DNA of 64,000 nucleotides from HXMU1420-2 sp017643305 (lineage in GTDB: Bacteria > Pseudomonadota > Alphaproteobacteria > Rhodobacterales > Rhodobacteraceae): NCBI GenBank assembly GCA_965217135.1, contig OZ244249.1:992001-1056000 (forward strand), given 5' to 3'. A model generated the notes under the pieces. That model had not been told where the DNA came from. It made no database searches and saw only the letters and a program-made list of their open reading frames with translations. Of the stretch, positions 8,539-16,064 are shown piece after piece. The position numbers were made by a program, and so were the translations under genes. Every line of letters begins with the position of its first letter. Position 1 is the first letter of the stretch.

Positions 8539-8841
8539 ATGCAACTAACCCCTCGCGAAAAAGACAAACTGCTCATTTCCATGGCCGCCGAGGTGGCCCG
8601 CAAACGGTTGGCCCGCGGTGTGAAGCTGAACCACCCCGAGGCCATTGCGCTGATCACCGATGCGGTGGTCGAAGGTGCGCGCGACGGGCGTTCCGTGGCT
8701 GACATGATGGAGGCAGGCGCGCAGGTCATCACCCGCGATCAGTGCATGGAAGGGGTGTCCGAGATGATCCACGAGGTGCAGGTCGAAGCCACCTTTCCCG
8801 ACGGCACCAAGCTGGTCACCGTCCACAACCCCATTCGCTGA
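8539..8841 (+). CDS. ureA: Urease gamma subunit UreA
   Basis: 100 residues, the full length of the separate gamma subunit. The start MQLTPREKDKLLISMAAEVA and the end EATFPDGTKLVTVHNPI are diagnostic, with RLARGVKLNHPEAIALITD between. It forms the (alpha-beta-gamma)3 urease with UreB and UreC, hydrolysing urea to ammonia and carbamate in the cytosol. It starts one base after the ureD stop and is followed after 11 bases by a small membrane peptide gene. Confidence 0.97.
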   Translation: MQLTPREKDKLLISMAAEVARKRLARGVKLNHPEAIALITDAVVEGARDGRSVADMMEAGAQVITRDQCMEGVSEMIHEVQVEATFPDGTKLVTVHNPIR

Positions 8842-8852
8842 GGAGACCCGAC

Positions 8853-9011
8853 ATGAAATATGCAATTCCATTCTTTTTGCTGGCAACGCCTGCTCTGGCC
8901 CATGACGGGGCGCACATGCATCCGCACGGGGTCGAAGGCTGGGTTGTCGGCCTGGGTGTCCTCGTCATTGCCAGTGCGGCGTTCCTGGCGGCAAAGGTGC
9001 AAAACAAATGA
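8853..9011 (+). CDS. Small His-rich membrane peptide inside the urease operon
   Basis: 52 residues. MKYAIPFFLLATPALA is a signal peptide cleaved at ALA. The new N-terminus would be HDGAHMHPHG, with four histidines and an Asp within ten residues, followed by one hydrophobic helix (GWVVGLGVLVIASAAFLAA) and a short basic tail. GAGGAG lies 8 bases before the ATG. Its TGA overlaps the ureB ATG, so translation is coupled to the urease structural genes. The N-terminal metal-binding look recalls the His-rich start of HupE-type nickel permeases, but it is too short to be a transporter. A role in periplasmic nickel capture is inferred only. Confidence 0.75.
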   Translation: MKYAIPFFLLATPALAHDGAHMHPHGVEGWVVGLGVLVIASAAFLAAKVQNK

Positions 9012-9313
9012 TTCCGGGTGAGATTTTTCCCGCCGAGGGGACGCTGGAACTGAATACGGGACGCGAGGTGACGGTGGTCATGGTCGCGAACACAGGTGAT
9101 CGCCCTGTGCAGATTGGGTCGCATTACCACTTCGCCGAAGCCAACGCTGCGCTGGAATTCGACCGTGAGGCTGCGCATGGCAAGCGGCTGGACATCGCCG
9201 CAGGCACCGCCGTCCGGTTCGAGCCCGGTCAAAGGCGCGAAGTCAACCTGATCCCGATGAGCGGGGCGCGGAAGATCTATGGATTTAACCAGAAGGTCAT
9301 GGGAGATCTCTGA
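9008..9313 (+). CDS. ureB: Urease beta subunit UreB
   Basis: 101 residues. MIPGEIFPAEGTLELNTGRE, the IGSHYHFAEANAALEFDRE core and FEPGQRREVNLIPMSG are characteristic of urease beta. Its ATG overlaps the stop of the small peptide gene, and its stop overlaps the ureC start. Structural subunit of the urease heterotrimer. Confidence 0.97.
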   Translation: MIPGEIFPAEGTLELNTGREVTVVMVANTGDRPVQIGSHYHFAEANAALEFDREAAHGKRLDIAAGTAVRFEPGQRREVNLIPMSGARKIYGFNQKVMGDL

Positions 9314-11073
9314 TGCCAGCCACAATCAAACGTTCCGATTATGCCGCTATGTATGGCCCAACCACCGGGGACCAGATGCGGCTGGCAGATACCGATCTGA
9401 TCATCGAAGTGGAGCGCGACCTGACCGCCGAGGCTGTGGGGAGTGCAGCATCCGCAGGTTCGGGGGACAACACAGCAATCTACGGTGAAGAGGTCAAGTT
9501 CGGTGGCGGCAAGGTCATCCGCGACGGGATGGGTCAGTCGCAGGTGACGCGTGCAGGCGGGGCCGTGGACACGGTCATCACCAACGCGCTGATCGTTGAC
9601 CACACGGGCATCTACAAGGCTGATGTAGGGTTGAAGGATGGGCGCATCGCAGCCATTGGCAAGGCGGGCAATCCGGACACGCAGTCGGGAGTGAATATTA
9701 TCGTCGGTCCTGGAACCGAAGCGATTGCAGGCGAAGGCAAAATCCTGACGGCTGGTGGCTTCGACAGCCACATTCATTTTATCTGCCCTCAGCAGATCGA
9801 AGACGCGCTGCATTCTGGCCTGACCACCATGCTGGGCGGTGGCACCGGACCGGCCCATGGCACGCTGGCCACGACGGTCACGCCAGGTCCCTGGCACATC
9901 GCGCGCATGTTGCAGGCGGCAGACGCATTCCCGATGAACCTAGCCTTTGCGGGCAAGGGCAACGCCTCGCTTCCCGCTGCGTTGGAAGAGCAGATCAAAT
10001 CCGGCGCCTGCGCCTTGAAACTGCACGAAGACTGGGGCACGACCCCCGGCGCGATTGACTGCTGTCTGTCTGTGGCCGATGCCATGGACGTTCAGGTGAT
10101 GATCCACACGGACACGCTGAATGAAAGCGGGTTTGTGGAAAACACCGTTGCCGCCATGAAAGGCCGCACTATCCATGCCTTCCATACCGAGGGCGCGGGT
10201 GGCGGGCACGCTCCGGACATTATCAAGATCTGTGGCGAAGACCATGTTCTTCCGTCCTCCACCAACCCCACGCGTCCGTTTACGGTGAACACGATCGAAG
10301 AGCATCTGGATATGCTTATGGTCTGCCACCATCTGGACAAATCCATTCCCGAAGACGTGGCCTTTGCCGAAAGCCGGATCCGGCGTGAAACCATAGCCGC
10401 CGAAGATATCCTGCACGATATGGGTGCATTTTCCATCATCGCTTCGGACAGCCAGGCCATGGGCCGGGTGGGCGAGGTTTTGATCCGCACCTGGCAGACC
10501 GCCGACAAGATGAAGAAACAGCGCGGGGCGCTGCCGGAGGAAACTGGCGACAACGATAATTTCCGCGTCCGCCGTTACATCGCCAAATACACGATCAACC
10601 CGGCGATTGCGCATGGCATTGCGCATGAGATTGGCAGCATCGAGACCGGTAAACGCGCGGACCTCGTGTTGTGGAACCCGGCTTTCTTTGGGGTAAAACC
10701 GGAAATGGTTTTGCTGGGCGGTACGATTGCCTGCGCGCAGATGGGCGACCCGAACGCGTCAATCCCGACGCCGCAGCCGGTTTATTCCCGGCCCATGTTC
10801 GGAGCTTACGGTCGATCTGTCGAACAGTCCGCCGTGACATTCGTGTCTGCTGCTGCGCAGGCCGAAGGGATTGGCGATACGCTCGGGCTTGCGAAATCCA
10901 CTGTGGCGGTGAGCAACACCCGAGGCATCGGCAAACGTGACCTGCTTTTGAACGACGCCACGCCGCAGATGGAGGTCGACCCTGAGACCTACGAAGTACG
11001 CGCTGATGGTGAATTGCTGACCTGTCAGCCCGCCGAAGTGTTGCCAATGGCACAGCGCTACTTCTTGTTTTAA
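9313..11073 (+). CDS. ureC: Urease alpha (catalytic) subunit UreC, with an N-terminal insertion
   Basis: 586 residues. Nickel-binding residues are intact: His153 and His155 in GGFDSHIHFI, the carbamylated Lys236 in ACALKLHEDWG, the TDTLNESGFVE histidine region and the active-site flap around HHLDKSIPED. Typical UreC is about 567-570 residues. The excess is explained by about 18 extra residues between EVERDLT and YGEEVKFGGGKVIRDGMGQ (roughly residues 39-56, small residues Ala/Gly/Ser plus DN). All metal ligands are shifted by about 19 relative to Klebsiella numbering. The reading frame is uninterrupted, so the enzyme is probably active. Confidence 0.96.
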   Translation: MPATIKRSDYAAMYGPTTGDQMRLADTDLIIEVERDLTAEAVGSAASAGSGDNTAIYGEEVKFGGGKVIRDGMGQSQVTRAGGAVDTVITNALIVDHTGIYKADVGLKDGRIAAIGKAGNPDTQSGVNIIVGPGTEAIAGEGKILTAGGFDSHIHFICPQQIEDALHSGLTTMLGGGTGPAHGTLATTVTPGPWHIARMLQAADAFPMNLAFAGKGNASLPAALEEQIKSGACALKLHEDWGTTPGAIDCCLSVADAMDVQVMIHTDTLNESGFVENTVAAMKGRTIHAFHTEGAGGGHAPDIIKICGEDHVLPSSTNPTRPFTVNTIEEHLDMLMVCHHLDKSIPEDVAFAESRIRRETIAAEDILHDMGAFSIIASDSQAMGRVGEVLIRTWQTADKMKKQRGALPEETGDNDNFRVRRYIAKYTINPAIAHGIAHEIGSIETGKRADLVLWNPAFFGVKPEMVLLGGTIACAQMGDPNASIPTPQPVYSRPMFGAYGRSVEQSAVTFVSAAAQAEGIGDTLGLAKSTVAVSNTRGIGKRDLLLNDATPQMEVDPETYEVRADGELLTCQPAEVLPMAQRYFLF

Positions 11074-11136
11074 TGAGAAATGTATCAAAAGGTAAATATG
11101 GCTGACCTAGCTTTGCGAAATGCGCATACCGGGCAT

Positions 11137-11186
11137 TCCGGACTGTCTGTAGAGATGTCCGGAGCTGACACCTATTTTAGGTGTCA
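11137..11186. repeat. Two adjacent inverted repeats between ureC and the DUF1127 gene
   Basis: The first has arms TCCGGAC (11137-11143) and GTCCGGA (11157-11163) with a 13-base loop. The second has arms TGACACCTA (11166-11174) and TAGGTGTCA (11178-11186) with a 3-base TTT loop. Both are perfect. They lie about 65 bases after ureC and 35 bases before the next ATG. They could be processing or partial termination hairpins, or the second could be an operator for a dimeric regulator. Confidence 0.5.
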
Positions 11187-11221
11187 TGGGAGGGGATTGA
11201 ACTCAACAGAGGATATCTCCG

Positions 11222-11446
11222 ATGGCACATATCACAACTCAGGTTCCTACAGCCTACACAAATTTCGCACCGATTTCCCGGTTCTTCTCCGCACTATTCG
11301 ACGGTCTGGTTCGGATTGCGGAAAACAATCCAAAAATGCGTCAGATCAACGCTTTGGCCGCACTGTCGGACGAACAGCTGGCCGCACGCGGTCTCAAGCG
11401 CGAAGATATCGCACATTACGTTTTCAAGTCGTCCTACTGGGTCTGA
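11222..11446 (+). CDS. DUF1127 domain small protein
   Basis: 74 residues. The C-terminal half, MRQINALAALSDEQLAARGLKREDIAHYVF, is the DUF1127 arginine/leucine-rich helix common in small Rhodobacterales proteins; some DUF1127 proteins elsewhere act as small RNA-binding or phosphate/stress-related factors. AGAGGA precedes the ATG by about 9 bases. It sits between ureC and ureE, splitting structural from accessory urease genes, and is preceded by two hairpins, so it may have its own promoter. No membrane segment. Function not known here. Confidence 0.8.
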   Translation: MAHITTQVPTAYTNFAPISRFFSALFDGLVRIAENNPKMRQINALAALSDEQLAARGLKREDIAHYVFKSSYWV

Positions 11447-11468
11447 TCCAACGTACGGTCGGGGCGTC

Positions 11469-11924
11469 ATGAGCGCCCCGGATCTGACCGCCCGGATGTA
11501 TCATGGGCACGCGCATGATGCCGCCCCGGCTGGGACGGTGTCGTTGGATTACGAAGGCCGGTTTGTCCGCCGCAAGGTTTTGGTGCTCGACGATGGGCGC
11601 CGACTGCTTGTGGATCTGCCAAAAACTACGTCGCTGGACCATGGCGGTGCTTTGCAACTGGAGACCGGTGGTGAGGTGATCGTGGCCGCAGCAGTGGAGC
11701 CTCTGATGCAGGTGACCGGGCCGGATCTGGTGCGTCTTGCGTGGCATATCGGCAACCGTCACACCCCCTGTCAGATCGAAGCTGACCGCCTTCTGATCCA
11801 ACAGAACCACGTCATGCGGGATATGCTGGCATTATTGGGTGCAACAGTGACGGATGTGTCGGAACCCTTTACACCCGAAGGGGGCGCCTACGGACATGGA
11901 AGAACCCATGGCCACAGCCACTGA
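11469..11924 (+). CDS. ureE: Urease accessory protein UreE (nickel metallochaperone)
   Basis: 151 residues. The N-terminal peptide-binding domain contains GRFVRRKVLVLDDGRRLLVDL. The metal-binding domain has LAWHIGNRHTPCQIEADRLL with the conserved nickel-binding His, and then NHVMRDMLALLGATV. It ends in a short His-rich tail, GHGRTHGHSH, plus a HGHAH segment near the start, both suited to nickel storage. The ATG at 11469 follows the DUF1127 stop by 22 bases; the ureF start lies inside its last codons. Confidence 0.95.
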   Translation: MSAPDLTARMYHGHAHDAAPAGTVSLDYEGRFVRRKVLVLDDGRRLLVDLPKTTSLDHGGALQLETGGEVIVAAAVEPLMQVTGPDLVRLAWHIGNRHTPCQIEADRLLIQQNHVMRDMLALLGATVTDVSEPFTPEGGAYGHGRTHGHSH

Positions 11925-12561
11925 ACAGCAGATCCTGACATTGACCCAATGGGTGTCTCCGGCTTTTCCGGTCGGGTCCTATGCCTATTCCCATGGGTTG
12001 GAATGGATGGTCGAAAGCGGTCAGGTTTCTGACAGCTCCAGCCTGTCCGGCTGGCTGTCGGACATCCTGGAGGTTGGGTCAGGCCGCGCCGACATCCTGT
12101 TTCTTGCTGCTGCCTATCGGGTGATGACCCCGGATGAATTGCTGGAAGTGGATGCGCTGTGCCGGGCGTTTGCAGGCAGTGCAGAACGTTTGAAGGAAAC
12201 CGAATTGCAAGGTCAGGCATTCAGCCGAGCTATTGCCGATATCTGGGATCCCGGCATGCCAACCTTGGCATACCCCGTTGCTGTCGGCTGGGCGGCGCGA
12301 CAAGCGGATCTGCCGTTGGATTTGACCGCGCGGATGTTCCTGCACGCGGTGATGAGCAACCTTGTTTCGGCTGCCATGCGGCTGGTTCCGCTGGGACAGA
12401 CGGACGGGCAGGGCGTGATCCATACGTTCACCCCGATCTGTTCGGAGATTGCGGCGGCTTCCGTTGCATCGGACCTATCAACTCTGTCCTCCAGCGCCAT
12501 TCTGGCGGATATTGCGGCGATGAAGCACGAAACCCAGTATTCCCGGATTTTCCGGACATGA
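11908..12561 (+). CDS. ureF: Urease accessory protein UreF
   Basis: 217 residues from MATATEQQILTLTQWVSPAF. The alternative ATG at 11896 adds four residues; 11908 is preferred because GGAAGA lies just before it. The family motif SPAFPVGSYAYSHGLEWMVE is present near residue 16, and AVMSNLVSAAMRLVPLGQTDGQ near 150 is the conserved helical region. UreF works with UreD to gate UreG-dependent nickel insertion. The gene overlaps the end of ureE by 17 bases and its stop overlaps a small downstream ORF. Confidence 0.93.
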   Translation: MATATEQQILTLTQWVSPAFPVGSYAYSHGLEWMVESGQVSDSSSLSGWLSDILEVGSGRADILFLAAAYRVMTPDELLEVDALCRAFAGSAERLKETELQGQAFSRAIADIWDPGMPTLAYPVAVGWAARQADLPLDLTARMFLHAVMSNLVSAAMRLVPLGQTDGQGVIHTFTPICSEIAAASVASDLSTLSSSAILADIAAMKHETQYSRIFRT

Positions 12562-12716
12562 TAGGGCTTTCGTTTATGATTGCAGCGGCACGGATATTGC
12601 CTTCGGCGCTGCACCTGGCCCGCTTCTTTTGCCTGCGCGGGTTGATGGCCTATATTCGGGTTGGGCGACGCTGGTTGTCTGAGGCTCCGTTTGCCTATTT
12701 AACGGCAGCGGCCTGA
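12558..12716 (+). CDS. Possible small hydrophobic peptide between ureF and ureG
   Basis: 52 codons whose ATG overlaps the ureF stop as ATGA, a coupling arrangement common in this operon. The product starts MIGLSFMIAAARILPSALHL and contains Arg-rich and hydrophobic stretches, ending FAYLTAAA. The 190-base gap between ureF and ureG is otherwise unexplained and unusually long for this operon. No family recognised and codon evidence is thin, so it may be a chance frame. Confidence 0.3.
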   Translation: MIGLSFMIAAARILPSALHLARFFCLRGLMAYIRVGRRWLSEAPFAYLTAAA

Positions 12717-12754
12717 ACCTAATGACCCGACTGACCCTGACAGGAGACTGATCC

Positions 12755-13375
12755 ATGTCCAAAGATCTGCAAAACGGCCCGCTGCGCGTGGGCATCGGTG
12801 GCCCGGTCGGGGCGGGTAAAACCAGCCTAACGGCGGCCTTGTGCAAAGCGCTGCGCGACAAACATTCCGTTGGGGTCATTACCAACGACATTTACACAAC
12901 CGAAGATGCCGAAGCCCTTATGCGCATGCAGATCCTGCCCAATGATCGCATTATCGGCGTGGAAACCGGCGGATGCCCGCACACGGCAATCCGGGAAGAT
13001 GCCTCCATCAACCTCGCCGCTGTCGCGGAAATGACGCAGCGCCACCCGGAGGTGGAGGTGGTTCTGATCGAAAGCGGGGGCGACAACCTTTCCGCCACCT
13101 TCAGCCCGGAGTTGGCGGACGTAACAGTTTACGTCATCGATGTGGCCGCTGGTGAAGACATCCCGCGCAAAGGCGGCCCTGCTCTGACGCGGTCGGACAT
13201 TCTGGTTATCAACAAGACAGATCTGGCGCCTTACGTGGGCTCCGATCTGGAGGTCATGGACCGCGACGCAACCAAAATGCGGGGTGGGCGACCCCATGTA
13301 TTTGCCAGTATTCGCAACGGCAAAGGGGTGGATGAAACCGTGGACCTGCTGGCGTCAATTGGCGGATTGGGCTGA
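12755..13375 (+). CDS. ureG: Urease accessory GTPase UreG
   Basis: 206 residues. GTP-binding P-loop GGPVGAGKTSLT near residue 15; the nickel-binding Cys-Pro-His motif in GVETGGCPHTAIREDASINL; IESGGDNLSATFSPEL; and the guanine-specificity NKTD. CAGGAGA lies 9-10 bases before the ATG. It hydrolyses GTP to drive nickel delivery to urease. Last gene of the urease operon; it converges on the YeeE gene with only 4 bases between stops and no visible terminator. Confidence 0.97.
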   Translation: MSKDLQNGPLRVGIGGPVGAGKTSLTAALCKALRDKHSVGVITNDIYTTEDAEALMRMQILPNDRIIGVETGGCPHTAIREDASINLAAVAEMTQRHPEVEVVLIESGGDNLSATFSPELADVTVYVIDVAAGEDIPRKGGPALTRSDILVINKTDLAPYVGSDLEVMDRDATKMRGGRPHVFASIRNGKGVDETVDLLASIGGLG

Positions 13376-13379
13376 CCCA

Positions 13380-14435
13380 CTATTCCGCTGGGGCGAATCC
13401 TGAAATAAGCTGTCGGAGCCCGAATGCGGCTCCGGCAAAGATCGCCAAGAAGGCCAGCGGTGCGCTGTAGGCCAGCACCGAGAACGCTGACAGGCCCTGG
13501 CCGACAGAGCATCCTACGGCAAGGATTGCACCGGGGCCCATCAGCGCCGCGCCGAGGATCTGGCGGCGCAGTTCGCGCGGGTCCTCGCAGGCTTCCCAAC
13601 GGAAGTGGCCCTTGGAGTAGGATCCCAGGCAAGCCCCGATTAACACACCTGCGACGGAGCCAACGCTGAAGGACATCGTATTGCCCGACGCGGTCATCAG
13701 GTAGAATATCGTATCACCCAGAGGCGCAGCAAAAGTGTGTGTTTCGATGGGTTCGCTGGCAAACCCGGTGCTGGAAATCCACGTGGTCCCGACCCAGCCT
13801 GACACGATGGCAAGGCCCACTGCGATACCCCAAACGATATGAGATGGTGACCGCAACATGCGACTGCTGGACAAGGCAAGGATCAACAGCATGGCCCCGG
13901 CAATGCCCCCCATGACCACCGGTGAAATGCCCCAGTTGCTTTCGGCTAACTGGCTGAAGCCTTGCGGGCTGGTTGCGCCAGTGTGCACTGGGAACATCCA
14001 GACGCGCAGATGGGCCAGCGGACCGGACATCACCACATAGGCTGACAAGCCCATGACCAGCACAATCACAAAGGATCGCAGATCGCCACCGCCCAGCCGC
14101 GCCAGGGCGCCGTAGCCGCAATTGCCCGACATCGCCATACCGTAGCCGAACATCAATCCACCCAAGATGGTGGCCAGCGGGTTCCAGCGCCGGTCAAGAT
14201 AGGCGGTGTCTGCCCCGTTCAGGATGTCGAACTGCATCGCCAGATGGGTGCCGATCACGGCTGTGCCAATGGCCAGCGCCCACATCCGCATGCGCCTGTC
14301 GTCGGAAGAATAGAGAAGGTCTTCGATGGCACCTAGCGTACAGAACCGCCCGATCCGCGCGGCCAGACCAAGCACGATACCGCCAACCAACCCAACCAGT
14401 GTGGCAGCGTTTGCCTCCCCCAGCAGTTCCAGCAT
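13380..14435 (-). CDS. soxT: YeeE/YedE family sulfur transporter (SoxT-like)
   Basis: 351 residues with about nine or ten membrane segments. Three short conserved Cys motifs of the YeeE/YedE thiosulfate/sulfur permease family are visible: GRFCTLGA near residue 30, MSGNCGYGAL near 100 and AVGCSVGQGLSAFS near the C-terminus. In the family these cysteines relay sulfur compounds through the membrane. GGAGGAGAG lies just before the ATG, and the upstream open frame is not needed. It is the last gene of a leftward soxS-soxR-yeeE unit, the place SoxT occupies in other Sox clusters. The exact substrate is inferred. Confidence 0.85.
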   Translation of the reverse strand: MLELLGEANAATLVGLVGGIVLGLAARIGRFCTLGAIEDLLYSSDDRRMRMWALAIGTAVIGTHLAMQFDILNGADTAYLDRRWNPLATILGGLMFGYGMAMSGNCGYGALARLGGGDLRSFVIVLVMGLSAYVVMSGPLAHLRVWMFPVHTGATSPQGFSQLAESNWGISPVVMGGIAGAMLLILALSSSRMLRSPSHIVWGIAVGLAIVSGWVGTTWISSTGFASEPIETHTFAAPLGDTIFYLMTASGNTMSFSVGSVAGVLIGACLGSYSKGHFRWEACEDPRELRRQILGAALMGPGAILAVGCSVGQGLSAFSVLAYSAPLAFLAIFAGAAFGLRQLISGFAPAE

Positions 14436-14477
14436 CCTGACTCTCCTCCGACGATCCCGGTGCAAACCGCCACAGGA

Positions 14478-14852
14478 TCAGTCCTGGTTGCAGAACAACT
14501 CGTATACTTTCTCGATGATTTGCCGCGCGCGGTTGTCTGTCAAGGAATAGTAGATCGCCTTGCCGTCACGGCGTGGGCTGACTAGGCCTTCCAACCGCAA
14601 GCGCGACAACTGCTGAGACACCGCTGCCTGACGCGCGGAAAGCAGGTCTTCCAACTCGGTCACGGACTTTTCCCCCGAGGCCAAGTGGCACAGGATCATA
14701 AGGCGGCCTTCGTGGCTGATAGCCTTCAGAAAACTTGAAGCCTCCAGCGCATTATTCATCATTTTTTCCATATCTTCCGCACACATATCGGGCGTGAAGA
14801 CAGGCAGTCGGCTTTGAGAATTCCTGTCCGGTTCTTCGTACGACATGTTCAT
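14478..14852 (-). CDS. soxR: ArsR-family sulfur-responsive repressor SoxR
   Basis: 124 residues, winged helix ArsR fold. DNA-binding helix region LEDLLSARQAAVSQQLSRLR (about residues 68-87), wing SPRRDGKAIYYSL. Cysteines at 24, 55 and 121. Cys55 and Cys121 are 66 residues apart, exactly the spacing of the redox pair Cys41/Cys107 in the persulfide sensor SqrR. This supports a repressor that forms an intramolecular polysulfide link and releases DNA when sulfane sulfur accumulates. An internal ATG two codons later is a possible alternative start. It follows soxS by 2 bases. Confidence 0.9.
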   Translation of the reverse strand: MNMSYEEPDRNSQSRLPVFTPDMCAEDMEKMMNNALEASSFLKAISHEGRLMILCHLASGEKSVTELEDLLSARQAAVSQQLSRLRLEGLVSPRRDGKAIYYSLTDNRARQIIEKVYELFCNQD

Positions 14853-14854
14853 AC

Positions 14855-15226
14855 CTACCCCGCAGCCCCGACGTCTAATTGCGCGCGCTCAAACAGGATT
14901 GAGAGCATGGGCCAAAAGAAATCTTCGCCCGGATACCCTTCTATGCGGCCTTTTTCTACCCCATCGACAACCAAAACAAAGGTTGGCGTGAAGTGAACAG
15001 GTCGATCAAATGTTACATTCGTGGGCCACCCCGAATGCAGATCGAACCGACGCAGCGGGGCTACTTTGCCTTCCAAGGTCTTGGGATAGATGTGTGAAAT
15101 TTCCTCATCCCATTGTTCGCACCACGGGCATCCGTGTTCTTCTGCCATCAACAAAAACGTATCGGCGCGTGCGGCCAGCGGCAGCACGAGCAGAAGAGCC
15201 AGAAAACTCGACCAGATCAAACGCAT
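14855..15226 (-). CDS. soxS: Periplasmic thioredoxin-like SoxS
   Basis: 123 residues. Signal peptide MRLIWSSFLALLLVLPLAARA, then a thioredoxin-fold domain with redox motif CPWC in EEHGCPWCEQWDEEI near residue 33 and cis-proline region HFTPTFVLVVDG. SoxS keeps the SoxYZ carrier reduced and active, with electrons from SoxV. First gene of the leftward unit, divergent from soxV across an 79-base gap that contains a degenerate SoxR-like site. Confidence 0.9.
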   Translation of the reverse strand: MRLIWSSFLALLLVLPLAARADTFLLMAEEHGCPWCEQWDEEISHIYPKTLEGKVAPLRRFDLHSGWPTNVTFDRPVHFTPTFVLVVDGVEKGRIEGYPGEDFFWPMLSILFERAQLDVGAAG

Positions 15227-15259
15227 GGCGGTTCCGATTGACGTATTGACTATTTCTAC

Positions 15260-15279
15260 ATATCCAAATGTATGAATTT
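15260..15279. promoter_or_regulatory. Degenerate SoxR-type operator in the soxS-soxV gap
   Basis: ATATCCAAATGTATGAATTT matches 14 of 20 positions of the perfect palindrome before soxX. The right half GAATTT is intact; the left half has ATCC in place of ATTC. It lies midway between the divergent soxS and soxV starts and could control both. It is weaker than the two other sites. Confidence 0.45.
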
Positions 15280-15305
15280 ATCAAGCCAAATGGGCGAGTC
15301 GTGCC

Positions 15306-16046
15306 ATGCTTGACGTTACGGCCTGGGGTGCATTTGTGGCGGGTGTGCTGTCTTTTTTATCACCCTGCATTCTTCCTATTGTTCCCTTTTATCTCAGTTA
15401 TATGGCTGGGGTCGGGATGAACCAGATCCAGGCCGATGCAACGATTTCACCGGCTGTCCGTCTTCGGGCTGTTTTGGCGGCGGTTCTCTTTTCGCTGGGG
15501 GTGATCACAGTTTTTGTCGGGCTGGGGGCCACTGCGACCCTGTTCGGTCAGGCGGTGCGCGATTACTTTGACATCCTGCGATGGGTTGCCGCCGGCCTGA
15601 TTATCGCGATGGGCCTGCATTTTCTGGGTGTGATCCGTATCGGGGTGCTTTATCGCCAGTTCCGGGCGGACGCAGGAGATCCCAAAAACCTCAGTTTCGT
15701 GGGGGCCTATGTGATTGGGCTGGCCTTTGCCTTTGGCTGGACGCCCTGCGTGGGCCCCGTGTTGGCGGCGATCTTGTTCACGGCCGCGGGGCAGGACAGT
15801 GCGGGGCAGGGTGCGTGGCTGTTGTTCATCTACGGCGCAGGCATGACCGCCCCATTTGTGTTCGCCGCGCTCTTCGTAGGACCATTCATGAAATGGATGG
15901 CCGGATTCCGCAAACATCTGGGTCTGGTTGAAAAGTTGATGGGCGCATTGCTGGTCGTATTCGGTGTGCTTATTGCCACGAATTCGATCAATCTCATCGC
16001 GGAGTGGATGCTGCGGACAATTCCGTGGTTTTCCAGTGTTGGATGA
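15306..16046 (+). CDS. soxV: Cytochrome c biogenesis-type thiol transporter SoxV (CcdA family)
   Basis: 246 residues, six predicted membrane segments. CcdA/DsbD-type electron carriers have one Cys in each of two helices; seen here in FLSPCILPIVPFYLSY near residue 21 and FGWTPCVGPVLAAILF near 152. It passes reducing equivalents from cytosolic thioredoxin to periplasmic SoxS and SoxW. The ribosome-binding site is weak. soxW follows after 18 bases. First gene of the rightward sox operons. Confidence 0.93.
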   Translation: MLDVTAWGAFVAGVLSFLSPCILPIVPFYLSYMAGVGMNQIQADATISPAVRLRAVLAAVLFSLGVITVFVGLGATATLFGQAVRDYFDILRWVAAGLIIAMGLHFLGVIRIGVLYRQFRADAGDPKNLSFVGAYVIGLAFAFGWTPCVGPVLAAILFTAAGQDSAGQGAWLLFIYGAGMTAPFVFAALFVGPFMKWMAGFRKHLGLVEKLMGALLVVFGVLIATNSINLIAEWMLRTIPWFSSVG

Positions 16047-16064
16047 TTTTCTTGGGAGGATGAA

